Source: Triplophysa rosa | Lineage: Eukaryota > Chordata > Actinopteri > Cypriniformes > Nemacheilidae | Length of the DNA stretch: 64,000 nucleotides | Direction of reading: 5' to 3' | Assembly (NCBI RefSeq): GCF_024868665.1 | Contig: NC_079914.1 | Location: forward strand, 7,716,310 to 7,780,309 | Part shown: positions 62,301-64,000 of the stretch, one piece after another | How the letters are laid out: every line of letters starts with the position of its first letter | Numbering within the stretch: position 1 is the first letter of the stretch | Notes under the pieces: model-generated | Database searches by the model: none | Told to the model about the DNA's origin: nothing | Seen by the model: the letters and a program-made list of their open reading frames with translations, nothing else | Translations under genes and position numbers: made by a program

Positions 62301-62654
62301 TTGTTGAAGAAACCAAATACTTTAATTCATCCCACTCCTCAAAGCGCAGCCGTGGCTGGAATGTTTAAAACGTGAGTGTCAGCGAGAACCAAGAATGCGA
62401 TAACAAGGTTTGCTGTTGCTTAACATGCTCACGGTTGCCTAAAGCCCGCCGGGTTAAAAGTCAAGGTGGGACAGGTCTGCACAGAAGGAAGATGGTGTTA
62501 GGATGTACAGCATCGTATGTTTTTATTCAATGAGAAAACAAGTTTTTATTTTTTAATAATTATATTTTTTCTCTTTTTTGACAGCTATCTCCCATGGTTT
62601 GAGATCTTCTATAAGCTGCTAAATACTCTTGCAGACTACTTGTTGAAACACCAG
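20185..62654 (+). CDS. dennd1b: DENN domain-containing protein 1B, 5' part (six coding exons, partial)
   Basis: DENND1 proteins are guanine-nucleotide exchange factors for Rab35-type GTPases and act in clathrin-coated vesicle and endosome traffic. Coding exons: 20185-20201, 20715-20779, 45112-45155, 57368-57417, 58197-58316 and 62585-62654. All joins keep frame and total 122 codons. The product starts MDSRIKENPARTFDLVLQVA and covers most of the upstream (uDENN) part of the DENN module, including LPKFCFPFDVERVS, FTFVLTDIESKQRFGFCRL and LPWFEIFYKLLNTLADYL. VERVSQ, ASEN-like PSSENE and LNTLADYL fit DENND1B better than DENND1A. The central DENN and C-terminal parts lie beyond 64000. The start is ATG in GCCATGG context and aligns with human MDCRTK. 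Confidence 0.94.
20202..20714 (+). other. dennd1b intron 1
   Basis: Short intron. The first half is moderately CpG-rich and continues the promoter-proximal composition. Confidence 0.85.
20715..20779 (+). CDS. dennd1b: dennd1b coding exon 2
   Basis: Completes the Lys codon, then ENPARTFDLVLQVACPSSEN to a GTGAGC donor. The acceptor is CTTGCAG. Confidence 0.92.
21175..21350. repeat. diverged copy of the AAAGAAGATATTTT repeat family
   Basis: Contains AAAAGAAGATATTTTT, GTTGGTAACCAAACA and CACTGAGACATTTCTCGAAA, shared with the elements at 47162-47494 and 63465-63639. Confidence 0.5.
22491..23559. mobile_element. non-autonomous hAT-type element with perfect 8-bp target duplication
   Basis: Ends CAGTGTTGGGCA and TGCCCAACACTG, with AGTTACT / AGTAACGC-like inner sequences. 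It is flanked on both sides by GTTCTGTT (22483-22490 and 23560-23567). An 8-bp duplication with CA..TG ends is typical of hAT elements. The interior of about 1 kb has no transposase frame, so it depends on a helper element. Confidence 0.85.
23810..24674. mobile_element. non-autonomous DNA element with CAGGGCTCGAAATT ends
   Basis: Starts CAGGGCTCGAAATTAAC and ends AATTTCGAGCCCTG, a 14-bp inverted match. The interior is AT-rich and non-coding. Flanks TGTTAATA and TAAAACTA do not match well, so the target duplication is lost or unreadable. Probably hAT-type, judged by its CAGGG ends. Confidence 0.7.
25398..25618 (+). mobile_element. SINE-like interspersed repeat
   Basis: Reads CCACGGCTGAGGTGAGACCC, then CTTGAGCAAGGCACCGA and CTGCTCCCCGGGCGCC, ending GGATGGGTTAAATGCAGAGC and CACTTCACTTTCACTTT. 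This is a widespread fish repeat that I recognise by sequence. I cannot assign its class firmly. Confidence 0.6.
26708..29365. mobile_element. apparently intact autonomous hAT transposon, 2658 bp
   Basis: The inverted ends CAGGGGTGTCAAAC and GTTTGACACCCCTG match over 14 bases. The element is flanked by a perfect 8-bp duplication ATTTAGAC (26700-26707 and 29366-29373). It encloses one long minus-strand transposase frame (27252-29063). GGGCCG-type motifs lie just inside both ends (GGGCCGGATGG on the left, several GGGCCGTA/GGGCC on the right). All structural parts of a mobile hAT copy are present, and the perfect duplication points to a recent insertion. Confidence 0.93.
27252..29063 (-). CDS. 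hAT-superfamily transposase (GTF2IRD2/EPM2AIP1-like type), uninterrupted
   Basis: A 603-codon frame without stops. It would catalyse cut-and-paste excision and integration of its own element. Near the N-terminus a BED-like zinc-binding segment has CLIC and the histidines of KRHYEIH (about residues 37-59). The RNase-H-like core shows a first Asp in IALDESTDIN, a second in VATDGAPCMVG, and the hAT motif HCILHQEALC. The C-terminal dimerisation region has LCEQAFSVMNINKSNLHSRL and supplies the Glu. The start may be the first Met (29063) or the fifth-codon Met of MSKKRKID (29051), which is the more usual start in this family. In fish genomes such frames are often labelled GTF2IRD2-like because mammalian GTF2IRD2 carries a captured relative. 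Here the surrounding inverted ends show it is a transposon and not a host gene. Confidence 0.92.
   Translation of the reverse strand: MILKMSKKRKIDLEGRMFQEKWKETYFFCEVNGRPVCLICSQAVAVQKEYNIKRHYEIHAEKYDKYTGQLRTEKVNNLALALKKKQSMFTKRTGTDEAVKASYLIANEIAAASKPFSEGEFVKKCMVKAAELVCPEKKQAFASISLSRNTVAERIEDLAGDLNRQLKDKVKSFIAFSIALDESTDINDVAQLGLFIRGVDGSLNITEEFVELVPMTDRTTSNDIYSSLIGALDRLEVDWSRAVSVATDGAPCMVGKKAGVVTKLKEKIQKENPTQEFWNFHCILHQEALCGKTLKMDNIMDVVIKTVNFIRAKGLNHRQFEAFLSEKTISHSLPYHTEVRWLSRGAVLKRFFQLRAEISQFMKDKGKPVTALDEPQWVRDLAFMVDVTEHLNVLNTKIQGRNKVVTEYYDCIRAFEMKLDLWATQLSQGNPAHFPTLKSVHTAHDKDNMDKYKEKILGLQNEFQHRFQVFSELEKEFSLFRSPFTASATDVPEELQLELIELQCNTSLKDKFAMVTVDIFYQHLGPTFPKMTGFASKILSMFGTTYLCEQAFSVMNINKSNLHSRLTHRHLNDIMRVATAQKLVADVDALVEEKRCQVSGRRN
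29515..29640. repeat. GTTGCTAGGTGG-type interspersed repeat
   Basis: Contains GGTTGCTAGGTGGCTCTAGG and TGGTTGCTTAGCTGC. A related inverse copy (TTAGCAACCTCCCAGCAACG) occurs at about 56705-56800. A common fish repeat; boundaries are approximate. Confidence 0.5.
29735..30255. mobile_element. non-autonomous element with GTGTCCCAAATG ends
   Basis: The left GTGTGTCCCAAATG is matched inversely by CATTTGGGACACAAC at the right. The interior repeats AAGTGCACTTTAAG/GCATAGTGCGTAGTATG-like motifs. No coding capacity. About 520 bp. Confidence 0.65.
30256..31918. other. intron 2 stretch with nothing recognised
   Basis: Unique-looking AT-rich sequence. No repeat boundary or coding exon identified. Confidence 0.5.
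31934..32130 (-). mobile_element. tRNA-derived SINE with target-site duplication
   Basis: On the minus strand an A-box-like TAGCCTAGTGGG (32108-32119) and a B-box GGTTCGATTCC (32054-32064) sit in tRNA-like spacing. A T-run at 31931-31940 corresponds to the A-rich 3' tail. Flanking copies of CAGACTTCCTTGTTT (31919-31933 and 32131-32145) form a 15-bp target duplication made by LINE-type reverse transcription. Confidence 0.8.
32146..32780. other. intron 2 stretch with nothing recognised
   Basis: AT-rich; no coding or repeat feature that I can support. Confidence 0.5.
32785..33967. mobile_element. decayed hAT-like element (ATCGGC-rich)
   Basis: The right end reads TTATCGGCAAAATCCAATAA then GGGTCAACCTCTA. 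The left part has TCGGCTATCGGTATTGG and TTTTGCCGATTAATC in inverse sense. The left terminus is too diverged to place and no duplication could be read. No intact transposase frame. Confidence 0.5.
33968..35852. other. intron 2 stretch with nothing recognised
   Basis: Unique-looking AT-rich sequence without a supportable feature. Confidence 0.5.
35853..36288. mobile_element. non-autonomous hAT-like element hosting a nested one
   Basis: Ends TAGGGCTGCACGATAATGG and TTGTGCAACCCTA. The flanks CTACAGAA (35845-35852) and CTGTAGAA (36289-36296) differ at two positions, an aged 8-bp duplication. The ATTAATCACGATTA/AATCGTAATCACAATTAA inner pair is inverted. A younger element interrupts it at 35974-36086. 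Confidence 0.75.
35974..36086. mobile_element. 113-bp nested hAT-like miniature element, perfect 8-bp duplication
   Basis: Starts TAGTGGTGCAACGGATCAC and ends CTTCACCCCTA. It is flanked exactly by CTTTACAG on both sides (35966-35973 and 36087-36094). The interior has CGGTTCGGATC and GAACCGTAGAGCACGATCC in opposite sense. Confidence 0.82.
36297..37466. other. intron 2 stretch with nothing recognised
   Basis: Contains a GC-richer portion at about 36880-37290. No coding exon or repeat boundaries identified. Confidence 0.45.
37467..37680. repeat. diverged copy of the CGGTTTCACAGACA repeat family
   Basis: Shares GATATATTTTAAGATATGTC, AGTGCAAATTGTTTTCGATC and the right end CTTAAGCCCTGTCCGGGAAA with the family at 12157-12396. 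The left end is diverged. Confidence 0.6.
37681..39197. other. intron 2 stretch with a GC-richer unique patch
   Basis: The part at about 38200-38780 is GC-richer, contains no recognised repeat and no splice-compatible coding frame. It is a candidate conserved non-coding element. The remainder is AT-rich. Confidence 0.4.
39198..39751. mobile_element. non-autonomous element with AAAGGGGTCATATG ends
   Basis: The left AAAAGGGGTCATATGGCGC is matched by GCCGTGTCATATGACCCCTT at the right. The right end abuts TTAA, and a TTAA also lies just outside the left end at 39190-39193, which would fit a TTAA-targeting family. No coding capacity. Confidence 0.65.
39752..41066. other. intron 2 stretch with nothing recognised
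   Basis: The AT-rich first part is followed by a GC-richer stretch at about 40310-40740. Short open frames there (for example 40261-40584) are low-complexity and lack domains. Confidence 0.45.
41067..41135. repeat. fragment related to the 35974-36086 element
   Basis: Contains GATCCGTACGGATCGTACTC and TACGGTTCGGAACGCATGTG, which resemble the inverse of the nested hAT-like element. The boundaries are lost. Confidence 0.4.
41660..41800. repeat. interspersed repeat fragment (TATGGTGGCCACCGTCG)
   Basis: Reads GACATCTTTTTGTACTATGG then TGGCCACCGTCGTG, ending CTAGTGGCCGCTGTAAATC and CTGCTCCTTTAAAG. I recognise this as a common cyprinid repeat; the class is unknown. Confidence 0.4.
41995..42119. 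repeat. fragment of a TAGAGCCCTG-ended element
   Basis: GTCGCACAGGTGCGAGCGAC to GGTCGCAGTGTAGAGCCCTG. The end resembles the AATTTCGAGCCCTG terminus of the element at 23810-24674. It is truncated on the left. Confidence 0.45.
42120..45111. other. end of intron 2, no gene recognised
   Basis: Unique-looking, with a GC-richer part at about 42240-42480. No coding feature before exon 3. Confidence 0.5.
45112..45155 (+). CDS. dennd1b: dennd1b coding exon 3
   Basis: Encodes DPTVLWKFPQDFGDQ, matching the LWKFPEDFGDQ block of DENND1B. The acceptor is CTTACAG. The donor CAG|GTTGGA is weak; reading through it meets a stop within ten codons. Confidence 0.9.
45261..45306. repeat. (CT)n microsatellite
   Basis: About 23 CT units, roughly 100 bases after the dennd1b exon 3 donor. 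It gives rise to artefactual Ser-Leu and Arg-Glu frames. Confidence 0.95.
47162..47494. mobile_element. foldback miniature element with long internal palindrome
   Basis: Terminal TAGGGAT..CTCCACCC and GGGTGAACTATCCCTA are inverted. Between them two long arms (about 47244-47315 and 47354-47424) are near-exact inverses (for example GTAACCAAACAGATCTCATC and its complement), separated by a short loop. Both strands therefore encode the same small peptide, which is an artefact of the palindrome. Confidence 0.75.
50003..50250. mobile_element. second full copy of the CGGTTTCACAGACA element, opposite orientation
   Basis: Ends GGCCCGGTTTCACGGACAGG and CTTGTCTGTGAAACCGGGCC. The interior is the reverse complement of the copy at 12157-12396 (for example TTTAGTCCCAGACTAAAATG). 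Non-coding. Confidence 0.75.
51461..51658. mobile_element. miniature element with TTAAAGGGATAG ends
   Basis: TTAAAGGGATAGTTCACTCC on the left is matched by GGTGTACTATCCCTTTAA on the right. TTAA lies at each edge, consistent with a TTAA target. It belongs to the same broad family as 47162-47494. Non-coding. Confidence 0.7.
51655..51950. repeat. second copy of the CAGTGTATGAAATTT repeat
   Basis: Begins TTTAAAGGCCCAGCTTGTG directly at the end of the preceding element and shares CATCTAGTGGTGAGGTTGCG and GATGTCATCACGTTTTCGCT with the copy at 11661-11953. The right end is diverged. Confidence 0.6.
52146..52181. repeat. (CA)n microsatellite
   Basis: About 18 CA units. Confidence 0.95.
52310..52640. 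repeat. pyrimidine-rich (T/C) low-complexity tract
   Basis: The plus strand is strongly biased to C and T, giving long Ser/Leu/Phe-rich frames with no real coding signal. Confidence 0.7.
53767..54459. mobile_element. non-autonomous hAT-like element, perfect 8-bp duplication
   Basis: Ends TAGGGATGCACCGATATG and TTATCGTGCATCCCTA. It is flanked exactly by TTTGTAAT on both sides (53759-53766 and 54460-54467). The inner GGCCGATA/TTATCGGC motifs are inverted between halves. It shares its first 14 bases with the older element at 25318. No transposase frame. Confidence 0.85.
54505..54960. repeat. GGGGCCCTAAGC-type repeat interrupted by (TA)n
   Basis: The left part reads TTTTAGGGGCCCTAAGCAAA and the right part AAGGGGCCCCCCAAGC. 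TA-rich simple sequence with ACTGTATATA units fills 54628-54732. Outer boundaries are approximate. Confidence 0.5.
54628..54732. repeat. (TA)n microsatellite cluster
   Basis: Several TA runs broken by ACTGTATA units. Confidence 0.9.
57368..57417 (+). CDS. dennd1b: dennd1b coding exon 4
   Basis: Encodes EVLQTLPKFCFPFDVE plus two bases. The acceptor is TCTCTAG and the donor GTAGGA. Confidence 0.93.
57418..58196 (+). other. dennd1b intron 4
   Basis: AT-rich; no repeat with clear boundaries. Confidence 0.85.
58197..58316 (+). CDS. dennd1b: dennd1b coding exon 5
   Basis: Encodes RVSQTQVGQNFTFVLTDIES through KQRFGFCRLTSGC to CICLL plus two bases. It is the most conserved stretch of the uDENN region. 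The acceptor is TGTGCAG and the donor GTAAGT. Confidence 0.95.
58317..62584 (+). other. dennd1b intron 5
   Basis: Phase-2 intron. Contains TA and CA simple repeats near 59270-59330 and 59425-59454. A GC-richer patch lies at about 59800-60080. No coding exon or clear transposon recognised. Confidence 0.85.
59285..59330. repeat. (TA)n microsatellite
   Basis: TATATA runs with CAGTATATA and GTATGTGC interruptions. Confidence 0.85.
62585..62654 (+). CDS. dennd1b: dennd1b coding exon 6
   Basis: Encodes SYLPWFEIFYKLLNTLADYL then LKHQ, ending in phase 0 at a GTAAGG donor. The acceptor is TTGACAG. Confidence 0.94.
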
Positions 62655-64000
62655 GTAAGGCATCCTCAATTTATTAAATCAATATGACACATGAGCTGAA
62701 AATTTCAGCATGTACAAAAATATAAGAGTGTGCAAGATGGTGGACGTTTTTCATAAACACTGTAAGGAAACCAAACGCAAAGAAAATGTTTTCTCACTGA
62801 GGTTTTCATGTGCCCAACTACTTATGTCACAAATACCAGCAAAATGGTCCTCGAACCAGCCACAAAAGTGCGGCTGCAAACTGTTTTGCTTCGCACAAAG
62901 ACAAAGAAGAAAAAGAAAAACGTCATCTATAATCCATCTCGGCAAAACTGGCACACTTGGTTGGTTGCGCTTTGCTTTGCAGTGTTGTTGACATTTAACA
63001 GACCGAACATCGAACAGGAAGTCAGTCCTCGTGATATATGAGAAAACAAATTGTCAGGAAATACACTGAGCCAAATAGATTTTTTCTGAAAGTTTAGCAG
63101 CGGTAGGATAGGAGGAAAAGTTTGAATTAGGAAAAAGGGTTGAAAATATTAAGCTCGCTTCAAATAAAAAACAGTCTGCGTTGAGCCGTAGAGGAAAATA
63201 GTTGCTCTATCAGTAGGCTGTCAGTCAGCTATGCGTAACAGAGCGGCTGAAAGAGAAATGAGGAAGAACAAACCTCCTTTATACAAACAAATCATGGGCT
63301 AAGTATATTAGAGTTCAGAGGGGTCAGGAATTAAGTCCTTAATCGCTCAGTGTCATCGACCCATTTAAACCCCAAAGAGTTTTCCTGAATTCTCCCGTTT
63401 TAAATGTTTTTTGAACATAGTAATAGTTTGCATTATAAAATTGTCATTATATAACTTTGTTTCCTCTGCAGAACACAAAAGAAGATATTTTGAATAATGT
63501 TGGCCTCAGTGACATTGACTTCCATTGTATGAACACAAAACCACTGAGACATTTCTCAAAATATCTGTTCTTGTGTTCTGCAGAAAAAGTCATGTTTGGA
63601 TGAATAAACAGAAATTTTATTTTGGGGTGATCTATCCCTGGACTAAAATAAAAATTGGAATAAAAATTGTTTGGCTTTAGGAAAACTGCTAAGGTGAATG
63701 GCATGATTTAAATTGAAAGTTATTGTGGCGTTTTTGTGAAGAAGCGCTTTTATTATATAACATGATTTTAGTACAGTTTTTGACCAAATTTCTTAAAACT
63801 GCCGAACAAAGCCAGCATGTGGACGAAATGAATTATTCGAGCGGGCAAGCGCAATCGCCGTGACTTTTGCGGCGGCATTCCGCGTGAGGCGGCATTGACT
63901 GACGAGGACGGACAAGAGCGATGAAGGTTTATGGCGAGGGTAAATGAAGTGTTTCCTCAGGCTGTGTTACTGACCATGCGTGTGAGCATCCAGGCTCTCG
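62655..64000 (+). other. start of dennd1b intron 6, window end
   Basis: No downstream DENN exon was found before the window ends. A repeat occupies 63465-63639. Confidence 0.75.
63465..63639. repeat. copy of the AGAACACAAAAGAAGATATTT repeat family
   Basis: Contains TCTGCAGAACACAAAAGAAG, CATTGACTTCCATTGTATG and TTTTGGGGTGATCTATCCCT. Related to the elements at 21175, 47162 and 51461. Truncated on the left. Confidence 0.6.

Overview
This is vertebrate nuclear DNA, AT-rich, with small exons, long introns and dense interspersed repeats. The many hAT-type elements, short terminal-inverted-repeat elements and tRNA-derived SINE suggest a teleost, most likely a cyprinid. The species cannot be named from the sequence.

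Layout: three protein-coding genes are visible. (1) lhx9, a LIM-homeodomain transcription factor, lies on the minus strand at 1032-6321, with five coding exons and a complete 396-residue protein. (2) A homologue of human C1orf53, a small protein with the motif CCGSACRHCPY, lies on the minus strand at 16984-18310, with three coding exons and 133 residues. (3) dennd1b, a DENN-domain Rab guanine-nucleotide exchange factor, lies on the plus strand. It starts at 20185, and its first six coding exons (122 codons) are in the window; the rest lies beyond 64000. In human 1q31 DENND1B, C1orf53 and LHX9 are neighbours in the same relative orientation. That synteny, together with the protein sequences, separates this locus from the paralogous LHX2-DENND1A locus.

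The 24-kb second intron of dennd1b (20780-45111) is a transposon trap. It holds an apparently intact autonomous hAT transposon (26708-29365: 603-residue transposase ORF, matching inverted ends, perfect 8-bp target duplication). That element sits inside an older non-autonomous hAT-like element (25318-29501), which also contains a SINE-like repeat. Further hAT-like elements with 8-bp duplications lie at 22491-23559, 35853-36288 (with another nested inside it at 35974-36086) and, in intron 3, at 53767-54459. A tRNA-derived SINE with a target duplication lies at 31934-32130.

The three genes have no evident joint pathway: lhx9 is a developmental regulator, dennd1b acts in endosomal and clathrin-vesicle Rab control, and C1orf53 is poorly characterised. 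Their adjacency is conserved synteny, not an operon. Less well explained are two GC-richer patches between lhx9 and the C1orf53 homologue (about 12850-13785 and 14500-15390) and a frameshifted coding-like fragment in the first intron of the C1orf53 homologue. No CRISPR array, rRNA gene or functional tRNA gene was seen.
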